This document shows, piece by piece, positions 51,936 through 60,183 of a DNA stretch of 64,000 bases (its first letter is position 1; the number at the start of each line of letters is the position of its first letter). The notes under the pieces are model-generated. The model did not search any database and had not been told where the DNA came from. It saw nothing but the letters and a program-made list of their open reading frames with translations. The translations under genes and the position numbers were made by a program. Location of the stretch: contig NZ_BMKR01000016.1 in the NCBI RefSeq assembly GCF_014644435.1, positions 62,001-126,000 of the forward strand. Direction: 5' to 3'. This DNA is from Paenibacillus albidus. Lineage in GTDB: Bacteria > Bacillota > Bacilli > Paenibacillales > Paenibacillaceae.

Positions 51936-51961
51936 GTTTCAAAAGTGCGCCTTTAGGGTTA
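51936..51961 (+). promoter_or_regulatory. SigB-type promoter upstream of rsbV
   Basis: GTTTCA (51936-51941), a 14-nt spacer and GGGTTA (51956-51961), close to the SigB consensus GTTT / GGGTAT. It lies 35 nt before the rsbV start and would give positive autoregulation of the rsbV-rsbW-sigB operon. Confidence 0.7.
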
Positions 51962-51996
51962 TTGGTAAAGAAAACGATGTTCAGGAGAGATTGTAT

Positions 51997-52335
51997 ATGA
52001 ATACACATAAAAGCGAAAAGTTCCATGCAAGAACCGAGACACAAGGCAGTGTATGCACAGTGTTCCTAACCGGAGAGCTGGATTTATCCGTTGCTCCCGA
52101 TTTCCGTTTGGTTATGGAGCCGCTTGTGGGTGACACCGGATTGGATCTGGTGATTAATCTCAAAGAACTGAAGTATATTGACAGTACAGGGATCGGAATT
52201 CTGCTTTCGATTCTGAAAGCAAGACACGGAATGGACGTTAAGTTTACGGTTGAGGAAGTTCCGCCGCAGATTCAGAAGCTGTTTGATATGACTGGTATCT
52301 CCAAGTTTTTTGCCCCCCAAGAGAACTCCCACTAG
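51997..52335 (+). CDS. rsbV: Anti-sigma factor antagonist RsbV
   Basis: A 112-residue STAS-domain protein. The phosphorylation loop is LKYIDSTGIGILLS with Ser63 as acceptor. FLTGELDLSVAPDFR at the front and IQKLFDMTGISKFF at the end are typical. Unphosphorylated RsbV binds RsbW and releases SigB; RsbW phosphorylates it and the PP2C phosphatase reverses this. The frame opens at 51892, but CAGGAGAGA before the ATG at 51997 sets the start. It is first gene of the SigB operon, under its own SigB-like promoter. Confidence 0.93.
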   Translation: MNTHKSEKFHARTETQGSVCTVFLTGELDLSVAPDFRLVMEPLVGDTGLDLVINLKELKYIDSTGIGILLSILKARHGMDVKFTVEEVPPQIQKLFDMTGISKFFAPQENSH

Positions 52336-52353
52336 GAAAGGATCGAACTAAGA

Positions 52354-52806
52354 ATGAGTGAAGATGTGCAAAAAGTAGTTCTTCGGTTACCTGCCAGCGC
52401 AGAATATGTCGATATTGTAAGATTGAATTTATATGGTATTGCCTCAAAAATGGGGTTCACGTATGAGGATATTGAAGATATGAAGGTGGCTGTATCGGAA
52501 GCCTGTAACAATTCCGTGCTCTATGCGTACGGGCAGGAAGACGGATTGGTGGATGTAATCTTTGAAGTGGGAGCCAGTGCCTTATCCATTACGGTCAAAG
52601 ATGAGGGGGAGAGCTTTGACGGTTTGGAGTCATCCGGTGAGCGTCTGACGCTGCATGAAAAGGAGCTTAGCGACGTTCAAGTGGGTGGTTTGGGCTTTTA
52701 TTTGATGCAGGCTCTAATGGATGACGTCAGCGTGGTAAGCGAAGCGGGGAGAGGGACGGTTGTTACCTTAACCAAGCGACTTAATTTCAGCGAGGAGAAA
52801 GTATGA
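52354..52806 (+). CDS. rsbW: Anti-sigma factor / serine kinase RsbW
   Basis: A 150-residue GHKL-fold kinase. It begins KVVLRLPASAEYVDIVRLNL, with N-box VAVSEACNNSVLYAYG, G1 box VKDEGESFDG and GGLGFYLMQALMDDV. It binds SigB and holds it inactive, and phosphorylates RsbV on Ser. The ATG at 52354 follows GAAAGGATC. The last codons overlap the sigB start (ATGA at 52803), as in other bacilli, which couples sigma and anti-sigma amounts. Confidence 0.95.
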   Translation: MSEDVQKVVLRLPASAEYVDIVRLNLYGIASKMGFTYEDIEDMKVAVSEACNNSVLYAYGQEDGLVDVIFEVGASALSITVKDEGESFDGLESSGERLTLHEKELSDVQVGGLGFYLMQALMDDVSVVSEAGRGTVVTLTKRLNFSEEKV

Positions 52807-53573
52807 ATGAAAAAGTGACTCCCCCCGAGTCCATGAATGAAGCAGTGAGCCTGATCTGGGAATACCAGCAGAGTAAAGATAACGAAATTGCTACCGTGCT
52901 GATCAAGAAATATGAGCCTATGGTCAAAATGGCTGCCGGCAAGATTGCCCGCAATAGACCGGACTTGTATGAAGATTTGTATCAGGTAGGCCAGATGGCG
53001 CTTATCCGTTTACTGCAGCAATATGATATTAGCCTGGGTATTCCATTCGAACCCTATGCTATGAAAAGCATGATTGGACATATGAAAAACTTTCTGCGTG
53101 ATAAATCCTGGTACATACAGGTTCCCAGACGGATTAAAGAAAAAGGCGCACTTGTGCAGCAAGCGATCGATGAGCTAACGATCCGGCTGGAGCGCTCTCC
53201 TGGAGTGGACGAAATTGCCCGCTACCTGGATCTTTCCGTTGAAGAAACTGTTGAAGTACTGGCTGGACGCGAATGTTACCATTATGTTTCCCTGGATTCC
53301 CCTCTTTCCCAGGAGGAGACGGGGGCTACGCTGGGTGAGCTGATCAGCTCTGATGCCAACGACTACGAGACGGTAGAGAAACGCATGGATCTGCAGCAAG
53401 CGCTGAGCCAGCTGAAGGAGCAGGAACAGCAAGTATTGCTGCTGGCCTTTCAGGACGGACAATCGCAACGGGCAATCGCCCAGAAGTTAGGTGTTTCGCA
53501 AATGAGCGTTTCCCGGATCCAGAAACGCGCCACCGAGAAGCTGAAACAGATTATGTCTAATCCATCCTATTAA
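52803..53573 (+). CDS. sigB: RNA polymerase sigma factor SigB (SigB/SigF/SigG type)
   Basis: A 256-residue sigma-70 factor of the SigB/F/G branch. Region 2 has YEDLYQVGQMALIRLLQQYD and GIPFEPYAMKSMIGHMKNFL with the DNA-melting RDKSWYIQVPRRIKEKG. Region 3 is ERSPGVDEIARYLDLSVEE. Region 4 is LKEQEQQVLLLAFQDGQSQ then AIAQKLGVSQMSVSRIQKRA, a helix-turn-helix that reads the -35 box. It should direct the general stress response; two GTTT-N14-GGGT promoters in this window are candidate targets. The gene order rsbV-rsbW-sigB with overlap supports SigB rather than sporulation SigF, although the protein families are close. Confidence 0.93.
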   Translation: MNEKVTPPESMNEAVSLIWEYQQSKDNEIATVLIKKYEPMVKMAAGKIARNRPDLYEDLYQVGQMALIRLLQQYDISLGIPFEPYAMKSMIGHMKNFLRDKSWYIQVPRRIKEKGALVQQAIDELTIRLERSPGVDEIARYLDLSVEETVEVLAGRECYHYVSLDSPLSQEETGATLGELISSDANDYETVEKRMDLQQALSQLKEQEQQVLLLAFQDGQSQRAIAQKLGVSQMSVSRIQKRATEKLKQIMSNPSY

Positions 53574-53600
53574 CTTTCTAACCAACCACTGATCTGCCTG

Positions 53601-53700
53601 GGTGTCCTTCTGTAAAAATGTTGGAAAGTAGTAAGGAATATTGGAAAGTAGTAAACAAAGTCGGATATTAGTAAAGGATGTTGGAAAGCAGAGATTTAAT
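53601..53700 (+). repeat. Tandem repeat, 20-nt period, five degenerate units
   Basis: Units start at 53601, 53621, 53641, 53661 and 53681. The best three share TTGGAAAGTAGTAAASRATG; the first and last are more diverged. The exact 20-nt period runs through the 3' region between the sigB stop and its terminator. Confidence 0.75.
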
Positions 53701-53740
53701 AGTAAACAACTTTATAATTTCAGAAGATAAACTTCCTCAG

Positions 53741-53790
53741 AAACAGTCCCGAAGATGGTTATGTCCTCGTGGGGACTGTTTTATTTTTTT
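53741..53790 (+). terminator. Terminator of the sigB operon
   Basis: AAACAGTCCC (53741-53750) pairs with GGGACTGTTT (53772-53781), then TATTTTTTT. The rest of the 53574-53935 gap holds only the tandem repeat and the left end of an insertion sequence. Confidence 0.85.
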
Positions 53791-53810
53791 AGATAAGAGG
53801 GTGGAATGTT

Positions 53811-55207
53811 GGCTCAAAACCAAAATTAGCGGTTGAAAACTGAAACGGAGAAAAAACGTGGATAGAAATGGAAAAACATCTGTAAATCCTGTAATGTTGT
53901 AAGTCCTACCAAACAACATGAAAAGGATATGACAGATGCTACTCCAGTATATCAACGAAATGCTCGGATTACCAGAGCTACAACTTCATAGTGTTCTCTC
54001 CATTATTGCAGCGGAAGTGCATTTGGAAGCTTTGCCGGTGGCGTATTAGCAGCCTTGTCCCATCTGCAACTCCGAACAATCCGTGAAGCGAGATGGCCGC
54101 AATAGGTCGCGTCAGATTCGTCATATCAGCGTTTTTGGTAAAAAGTGCTTTTTGCACATTCCCTCGCTGCGCCTAGCCTGCTCGCACTGCAATATTGGAT
54201 TTGTTTGGTCGTATTCGTGAGTGGTCCCAAGGAACAATACAGCCGTCTTTTTCGCTCTCAAACGGTTAACCAGGCACTGGGCTCTACGGCAGCGCATAGT
54301 GCAAGAATGCAATACGCACTCGCCAGCACGGTTCAGCGCATGCATCAGGAGGCCCTTCCTGCAGAAAACGAACGTTTGCTAAAGCAAGCATGGGACCAAG
54401 CGGAAGACCAGACGAATCTAGTACTCGGCATCGATGACTTTGCGATTAAAAAGGGACATACGTATAACACCGGTATTCACGATCTTCGAGGTGAAACCAT
54501 GCTAGACCTGCTTTCGGGGCGAAAGCTGGACGCGCTACGCGCGTATGCCGAGCAGCATCCGGAATTTTCAAACCTGAATCCCAAGGCCGTCGTCATGGAT
54601 CTGGCTCAAGCGTTTCGCACCTGGATCAGCGAGTGTTTTCCAAAGGCGATTCGAATTGCTGACCGCTTTCACGTTCATGGTTATGTCATTGAAAGTGTCC
54701 AAACTGTCCGGAAATCCGTTCAATCTACCCTTTCCCCCCGGGCCAAAGGGATCTTAAAAAGTCATCACCGACTGCTAAATCCGCCGGTAGATTCGCTACC
54801 GGACATGAGCCGCATTCAGTTAGAACAGCTACTGGCGTTCTCTCCGCTCCTCCGCGAGGTATGGGAATGGAAAGAATCCTTCTCCTGTTGGTATGAGTAT
54901 TCGCCGAATTTCGATGTGGCCCAGCTTGGTTTTACCCGTTGGTGCAAGCAAGGGGAAGAAATTGGACATGGAGCTGTGCAAAACGCTTTGAAAACGATGC
55001 GGAACTGAGAAGAGGAAATCTTGAACTACCATCACTGCCGGTGGACGAACGCGACAGTAGAAGGACGGCACAATCGTATTAAATCGTATCAACGCCGACA
55101 CAAATTCACGCGCAATCGTCGTTGTTACACAGCGGGTATTTTAATCGAGTGTAATCGGCACCGTTTGTTAGGATGAAAATGTCAACCGCTAATTTTTAGG
55201 TTGAGCC
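53811..55207 (+). mobile_element. Decayed ISL3-family insertion sequence
   Basis: Terminal inverted repeats of 26 bp start GGCTCAA at both ends (53811-53836 and 55182-55207, inverted) and share AAATTAGCGGTTGA, with a few mismatches. Between them lies an ISL3-type transposase reading frame with several inactivating changes. The 8 nt outside the ends (GGAATGTT and GGAAATTA) agree only partly, so the target duplication is decayed or the ends are off by a base. Confidence 0.85.
53936..55176 (+). pseudogene. ISL3-family transposase, inactivated
   Basis: The reading frame begins MLLQYINEMLGLPELQLHSV (ATG 53936) with the zinc-finger cysteines CPIC and CSHC. An in-frame TAG follows ALPVAY, and a one-base frameshift lies at ~54205. 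The DDE core runs 54145-55005 (LVLGIDDFAIKKGHTYNTGI, VVMDLAQAFRTWISECFP, RIADRFHVH). A TGA at 55006-55008 replaces an expected Trp codon, and the frame then continues with the conserved end NYHHCRWTNATVEGRHNRIK to 55176. Three lesions make it non-functional. Confidence 0.88.
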
Positions 55208-55243
55208 GGAAATTATATAGCCACAATTAGCAGATACAATACA

Positions 55244-55507
55244 ATGTATCCAGATCCGGACTCTAAGAACTTAGAAACGTTTAAACATTTCTATGAGAAG
55301 GTGGGATATTGCTATCTTGTGCCTGCTTATATTAAAGATAAAAACAAGCCAATGGATGGATCGAATATAGATTTTGATGAAGATTATAAGTTGAAATTTA
55401 ATAATATTGATTTCCGGAAAGTTTCAGATATTGATAGCAATGATATTGAAGATATTATACTGAAAAAAAGATTCACTATGTCTCCACTAACGGGAAACGA
55501 TAATTGA
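55244..55507 (+). CDS. Short AT-rich protein or gene fragment, unknown
   Basis: 87 residues from ATG 55244, acidic and hydrophilic (NIDFDEDYKLKFNNIDFRKV, DSNDIEDIILKKRF). No ribosome binding site precedes the ATG, and the frame is open leftward to near the insertion-sequence end (reading YIATISRYNT), so this is probably the C-terminal remnant of a larger gene whose front was lost at the IS. No family recognised. Its codon use is AT-rich, unlike the genes before 53.6 kb. Confidence 0.35.
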   Translation: MYPDPDSKNLETFKHFYEKVGYCYLVPAYIKDKNKPMDGSNIDFDEDYKLKFNNIDFRKVSDIDSNDIEDIILKKRFTMSPLTGNDN

Positions 55508-55656
55508 ACAAAGCAAGATCAAAGAAAGGGCCATCCCGCAAAAGGATGGCCATAAAACTTGCCATTACAGACAGCGCGGTGAACCTTATCATAAGTAGGG
55601 GCAAAAAACTCGCAGGAGCTTGTACATAAGTCTTGTAGGGCATCTATCGTTTGGCT

Positions 55657-56254
55657 CCTTTGCAGTACACGTTGGTCGTGCATGTGGTTTCTTTGGATGA
55701 AATGACCGATATCCAGGTGCTGAAACCAGGATGAATCGAACGATGTGAGTTTGAATATGTGCGTCATAGTACGCTCAGTCTCATTGCTAGCGTGGAGGTC
55801 GCGACCGGAAAAATGGTCACCTCCACGATGGATCTTACTCGGAATGAGAACGATTTTGCTGCACATATCCGGCACCTGATCGAAACGGATCCAGAGGCCG
55901 ATTGTTTTTTGTCGCCCCGATGGGTTGAACACGCATCAATCCGAAGGCCTGGTTCGGCTCGTGGCTAGCCATTGCGGGCTGGAGGAGCCTCTGGGCAAGA
56001 AAGGAAAGAGCGGAGTTCTAGTCAATCAACCCAGTCGTACCGCGTTTTTGGCGGATTCGTCTCATCGTATTCGATTTGTTTTTACCCCCAAATATTGTTC
56101 CTGGCTAAACTAAATAGAGATTTGGTTTAGTATCCTGGTTCGCCGCTTGTTAAAACGGAGCAGTTTCAAAAACACGCTTGATTTACAGAAGCCAGTGTTT
56201 ACGTTTATTTCCTATTTCAATGCAACCATGGAAAAGCCTATCAAGTGGACCTAG
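55657..56254 (+). pseudogene. IS630-family transposase remnant
   Basis: Disjointed frames together read VVSLDEMTDIQVLKPG, a stop at 55732, IERCEFEYVRHSTLSLIASV, DLTRNENDFAAHIRHLIETD, a frameshift near 55915, LNTHQSEGLVRLVASHCGLE, SHRIRFVFTPKYCSWLN, a stop at 56111, and IEIWFSILVRRLLKR to a TAG at 56252. This is the DDE half of an IS630 transposase (VDEKT, NTHQSE, HCSWLNQIE patterns). The N-terminal part is missing. No convincing inverted repeats were found. Confidence 0.8.
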
Positions 56255-56307
56255 AAGGGGAAAGGTTTTTGTTTTTAAATAATGGATTATCTACGTTTAG
56301 TAGTACC

Positions 56308-57464
56308 ATATAGGTTCAAATAATGATTTTAGACTCAATAAGTTTCTGAAGTGAAGATTACATGCGTATACAAAAACGATCATAAGGGTCCATTTGTCTT
56401 TGAATATATCTTCCATAAAGACCTTCATATTGTTACGAATTTCTGCCACTGTATGGTAAAACACAATGTTAATCACATCGGCTTTCAGCTATTTCCATAG
56501 ACCTTCCACGATGTAAATTGGGGACTGTAGGGAGGCAAAAAGATGAATTTCAACCGGTCCTTTTGATCTTTCAGGAAGGGCTGCAGGGGTTTCGCATGAT
56601 GAATACGGGCATTGTTTAGCACGATTGCAATCTTTCTTGTGGGATAGTGGGTGAGGAGCGTATTCAAAAAAAGCTAAAAATGTCTCAGCCATGTACTGCT
56701 CATCTTCCTGCCTACGATTTTACCTGTTACGTAATCCACCGTCGCAAGCAGCTTCACGCCGCGGTTTTGCCCGTTGTCGGGATGATCCGTTGTTTAACTT
56801 TCTCGAACCAGATTAGTTGCAATGTCTGATAATCGCGAATCATACTCTCGTCTTCAAAAAAGAGATGATCGATCTCATCGTTCATTAATTTTTTTTAACT
56901 GGGGAGACCGTTCTTGCACAAACTCTTTCTGCTGGGCTTTATCCGCAGCTTCAAGCGTAGATCCAGTCGGTGCAGTAATTGGCCATGCTTGCGAGGGGTA
57001 GCTTCGTTCAAACTCACGCTTCACATAAGCGGCTGCTAGAGCCAGCGTCCAATTGTGCTTGACCGGAAAGCCAACTTCATGCGGCAGTCTGGGAAGATCG
57101 TTTGCTTGAGTTGCTGTTGCTACTCGGGGGTCAACTGTTCAGGAGCACCCAATAGAAACACCCATCACTAAGCCACTAATCCTTGATTTTGATAGGATTG
57201 AATGTAAGCGCTCAACGTTACAGGGGGCCTGCGGATGATCTCCGAAATTTCGGTTACCGACATCTGTTTCACCATATGTAAGTAAATCGTATGATAATGT
57301 TCATACATCCGGCGGTTTTTCTCTTGCTTAACCGTTTTCCAGATCCTCTTGTTCTGAGGGTTGGATTTCCATTCTCACCACTCTTCTCGTTCGTTTCCTT
57401 ATCTATTCGACGTGGGATAAGGAAATCCATTCCGAAATTCAATAAACTTTAATTGAACCTATAT
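56308..57464 (-). mobile_element. Decayed IS630-like element bounded by inverted repeats
   Basis: ATATAGGTTCAAATAA (56308-56323) and its inverted partner at 57449-57464 (14 of 16 match) bound ~1.16 kb containing a transposase remnant on the minus strand. The ends lie next to TA, fitting the TA target of IS630/Tc1-type elements. Confidence 0.75.
56330..57380 (-). pseudogene. IS630-like transposase, many lesions
   Basis: On the minus strand the N-terminal helix-turn-helix part reads VKQMSVTEISEIIRRPPVTL then AYIQSYQNQGLVA followed by stops. The C-terminal part reads LNNARIHHAKPLQPFLKDQK, DRLKFIFLPPYSPQF, and in another frame VEGLWK; the tail is VFMEDIFKDKWTLMIVFVYA. Several stops and frameshifts separate these blocks. 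It differs in sequence from the remnant at 55657, so at least two IS630 lineages entered here. Confidence 0.8.
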
Positions 57465-57692
57465 TTGAAATGAATGGGTACCAAGTCCTTTTATAACTGA
57501 AGGGATTTTTTTGGCATTCATCACACTTTAGGACAACATCCTGATTTTGGAGGGAAATCGGATTGGTCGGTTGGGATGTTCATGAGCTTTATTGGGTCCA
57601 TTAGTTTGTGAAGGTGAAGCAGGTTATATTATGCGAAAATGATCCGTTTCAGTTGGGCCCACAGTTACGCAGATCATTCATACTCCAAAAGA

Positions 57693-58251
57693 TTATCGTA
57701 TCAGAAACTCGTCCGCAGAGGAGCATGCAGATAATTTATAGCCATAATCTAACTCATATTGTCTGAAGAAGTAACCTTCTTCTATCGGGCTGAGGGCGAT
57801 CGATTGATCGGAGTGGAAGGTAAATGAGAATGAATTGAGAGGGAGGGATAAGCCCATTCCTTTTGCTTTGATATAGCTTTCTTTTAATGTCCACAAGATC
57901 GAAAAAAAAGTTTTTTGATCTGTTTCGGGTTTCTTCAGGAGATCTAGATACGGCTACCCAGCAGCCTGAATGAGATATATTAAAATGAAACTCATCAAAT
58001 CCCAACAAGGCAGGTTTTCCAAAAGAGTTTACTGTAAAAACAATCTGATCATTTGTAATATCTAATATTCTTAACGCTGCCGCACGGACGAGGGAATTTC
58101 CTAACAAAGAATGACAAGCGTCTTCCAGACGATGGAATCGGTTGATGCGCGCCCGCTTCTCAGTCGAGACTAAACTTATTGGCCAATTGAAATCAATGGA
58201 TTGCATAGTGGAGGTACACACATGACAATAATATTGGACAAAGTAGATCAA
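57693..58251 (-). pseudogene. Sfp-type 4'-phosphopantetheinyl transferase with internal deletion
   Basis: The front half reads STEKRARINRFHRLEDACHS, LLGNSLVRAAALRI and FNISHSGCWVAVS, the usual Sfp N-terminal domain with the HSG motif. The back half, in another frame, reads DLLKKPETDQKTFFSILWTL then KESYIKAKGMGLSLPLNSFS and ends YELDYGYKLSACSSADEF. The segment that should lie between (~25-30 residues with the GIDIE metal-binding Asp and Glu) is absent at the junction ~57945-57952, and the frame changes there. Intact enzymes load phosphopantetheine on carrier proteins of nonribosomal peptide and polyketide synthases. This copy cannot make a working enzyme. The 57465-57692 stretch after it shows no clear gene. 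Confidence 0.88.
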
Positions 58252-58287
58252 TGCTTCTTATTTATAAGGAATATACTAACATAATAT

Positions 58288-58303
58288 ACATACTATAGTA
58301 TGT
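58288..58303. promoter_or_regulatory. Perfect palindrome, possible PadR operator
   Basis: ACATACTATAGTATGT is a perfect 16-bp palindrome in the AT-rich gap between the broken Sfp gene and the PadR gene, ~200 nt before the latter. It may be the operator of the PadR regulator or part of a promoter. The gap 58252-58501 holds no gene. Confidence 0.45.
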
Positions 58304-58501
58304 TGGCCGTTTTTATCAAGAGGATAAAAGAAACAGGTGGGATCTCTTTATTAAAAATGAAATAAATTCATGGAATAACAATATTATATATTATTTAAAC
58401 ATTTCTTGGAATTTAGCTTGCATTATTTGAGAAAAAAATGTAACATCTTCCTAAAGGTACCTTGCAAAGAACGGTACTGGGCAAAGGAGGGATGAAGATC
58501 C

Positions 58502-58813
58502 ATGAACGTCCAGTTTAAAAAGGGTGTTTTAGAATTGTGTGTTTTAAGCTTGACGGCCAAGAAAGATCGGTATGGATACGAGTTGGTTGAAGAAATTTCA
58601 AAGAACTTTGAGATCTCAGAAGGGACGATCTATCCGTTATTAAGAAGACTTACTCAAGAAGGGTTATTTTCCACGTATCTAATGGAATCAACAGAGGGCC
58701 CTCCGAGGAAGTACTATAAATTAATGCCAAAAGGTTTGGATCTAAAAGAAGAAATGGTTGCTGAATGGAGGCACTTTGCTAAAGGTGTAGAAAAAATGCT
58801 TGAGGAGGAGTAA
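58502..58813 (+). CDS. PadR family transcriptional regulator
   Basis: A 103-residue small PadR regulator. The winged helix-turn-helix has FKKGVLELCVLSLTAKKDRY, GYELVEEISKNFEISEGTIY and PLLRRLTQEGLF; the wing is GPPRKYYKLMPKG, and the C-terminal helix is a dimerisation part. AAAGGAGGGATG precedes the ATG at 58502. It is first gene of an operon with a HAAS-domain protein, a DUF4097 protein and an ABC transporter, the common PadR-HAAS-DUF4097 arrangement of Firmicutes linked to envelope stress or peptide resistance. It most likely represses the operon until a membrane-active compound appears. Confidence 0.92.
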   Translation: MNVQFKKGVLELCVLSLTAKKDRYGYELVEEISKNFEISEGTIYPLLRRLTQEGLFSTYLMESTEGPPRKYYKLMPKGLDLKEEMVAEWRHFAKGVEKMLEEE

Positions 58814-58817
58814 CGGG

Positions 58818-59366
58818 GTGAACAAAGAGACCTATTTAGCTGAACTTAGCCAATACTTGAAGAGGCTGCCCAAACAGGAACGGACCGAAATATTAACAGA
58901 CTATGAAGAACATTTTGAACAAGGACATTTAAGAGGCCGCTCGGAAAGTGACATTATCAAAAAATTCGGCGAACCTCATATGATTGCGAAGGAAATCTTG
59001 CTTGAATACGAAATTACAAAGGCACAAGTGAATCCATCATTAAAAAGCGTGACAAGAGCAGTCTTTGCCGCATTAGGGCTAGGGATGCTCAACTTATTGG
59101 TTGTTTTGGTTCCATTTATTTTGGGTTTGACAGCCCTTGTGGCGTTATTCGCTTTCTCCGCATTTTTATTAGCCTCTCCTATTCTATTACTCATCCAGGA
59201 TGGCTTCACATTGACGTATTTGAAAGAATTCATGTTGATACTCGGCCTTGTCGGTGTTGGACTTCTCCTGCTTCTAGGGGCGCTGAAAACGACGACTTCA
59301 TACTATAAGCTCGTGATTACCTATTTGAATTTTAATCTAAAAATTGTAAGGAGGAAATCGCTGTGA
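58818..59366 (+). CDS. HAAS/DUF1700 domain membrane protein
   Basis: A 182-residue protein. An N-terminal HAAS domain (~1-65: ETYLAELSQYLKRLPKQERT, EILTDYEEHFEQG, SDIIKKFGEPHMIAKEIL) is followed by three or four membrane helices (~80-160) with VALFAFSAFLLASPILLLI. The start is GTG 58818 after GAGGAGGAG, 4 nt beyond the PadR stop. HAAS proteins are regularly coded next to PadR regulators and are thought to sense or relay membrane state. The stop overlaps the next start (GTGA). Confidence 0.9.
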   Translation: MNKETYLAELSQYLKRLPKQERTEILTDYEEHFEQGHLRGRSESDIIKKFGEPHMIAKEILLEYEITKAQVNPSLKSVTRAVFAALGLGMLNLLVVLVPFILGLTALVALFAFSAFLLASPILLLIQDGFTLTYLKEFMLILGLVGVGLLLLLGALKTTTSYYKLVITYLNFNLKIVRRKSL

Positions 59367-60133
59367 AAAGCAAAACAAAAAAGATCATTACATTTGCTTT
59401 CGTTTTGATTGCGGTTGCTATATTTGGGAATATCCTGCTCTATATCTTTAATAAATCTCCGTTTAATTTAACGGTGATCAATTATACGAAATCCGTATCT
59501 GCTGCGAACATATCTGACATTCGCGTTATGTCTAATACAGGTGATGTTAATATCATTCCGTATGACGGAACAAAAGTTCTAGTTCATATGAAAGGGACGT
59601 CTGAACATCGATGGGCAGATGACTACCAACTAATGGTTGAGGAGAATGGAAACCAGGTCACAATAGAAGCGAAGCAATTAGAAAAAAAACATATATTTGC
59701 GATTTACTCTGGTGGTTATGAACTTCAGGTTCAATTACCGCAAAAAGTTTTTGAACGGCTTCAGGTTCAGACCAAAACAGCTAATATAAACGTTGAGGGG
59801 ATACAGGTCAAGCAATCGTTTTTGGAGGCAAGCAACGGCAATATAACGGCAGGCGAATTGCAAGGGATAATCAACGGTGTAACGGGAGCAGGGGATATTA
59901 ATGTGCAGCTACAAACGATTGACAATGATATTGAAGCAAATACAAAGTATGGAAATATAACTATAATAACACAGGTTGCACCTGAAGCTATCCAAACGAA
60001 TTTAAGAAGTGGGCTAGGGAAAGAATCCATTCTTTTGCCAAACGTAAAAGATGGTTCAATAGGGACTGGAGGACCCAATGTTAAACTAACGTCGGAAGTG
60101 GGTGATCTGGCACTGTTAATGGCAAATAATTAG
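59363..60133 (+). CDS. DUF4097 family membrane-anchored protein (LiaG-like)
   Basis: A 256-residue protein. One N-terminal membrane segment (~8-28) is followed by an outside or inside beta-helix domain of DUF4097 type: DIRVMSNTGDVNIIPYDGTK, QTKTANINVEGIQ, SNGNITAGELQG, NTKYGNITIITQ, SEVGDLALLM. The regular N-T/G-x-N/D-I repeats form the helix rungs. It starts at GTG 59363 overlapping the previous stop, so it is coupled to the HAAS protein. The role is probably in envelope stress, by comparison with LiaG; the mechanism is unknown. Confidence 0.88.
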   Translation: MKSKTKKIITFAFVLIAVAIFGNILLYIFNKSPFNLTVINYTKSVSAANISDIRVMSNTGDVNIIPYDGTKVLVHMKGTSEHRWADDYQLMVEENGNQVTIEAKQLEKKHIFAIYSGGYELQVQLPQKVFERLQVQTKTANINVEGIQVKQSFLEASNGNITAGELQGIINGVTGAGDINVQLQTIDNDIEANTKYGNITIITQVAPEAIQTNLRSGLGKESILLPNVKDGSIGTGGPNVKLTSEVGDLALLMANN

Positions 60134-60183
60134 CAACACCTTTAAGATAGCGGAATAATTCCCATTAAAGAGGAGGCTGCACT

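Noticed and set aside
53601..53700. CRISPR array
   Set aside because: Units are contiguous 20-mers without spacers, and no cas genes are present.
55255..55275. A GAAACGTTTAA string resembling the LacI operator core
   Set aside because: It lies inside a gene remnant in the island, is not a full palindrome and has no promoter nearby; probably chance.
56647..56829. 60-residue plus-strand frame
   Set aside because: Antisense to the decayed IS630-like transposase; no coding support.
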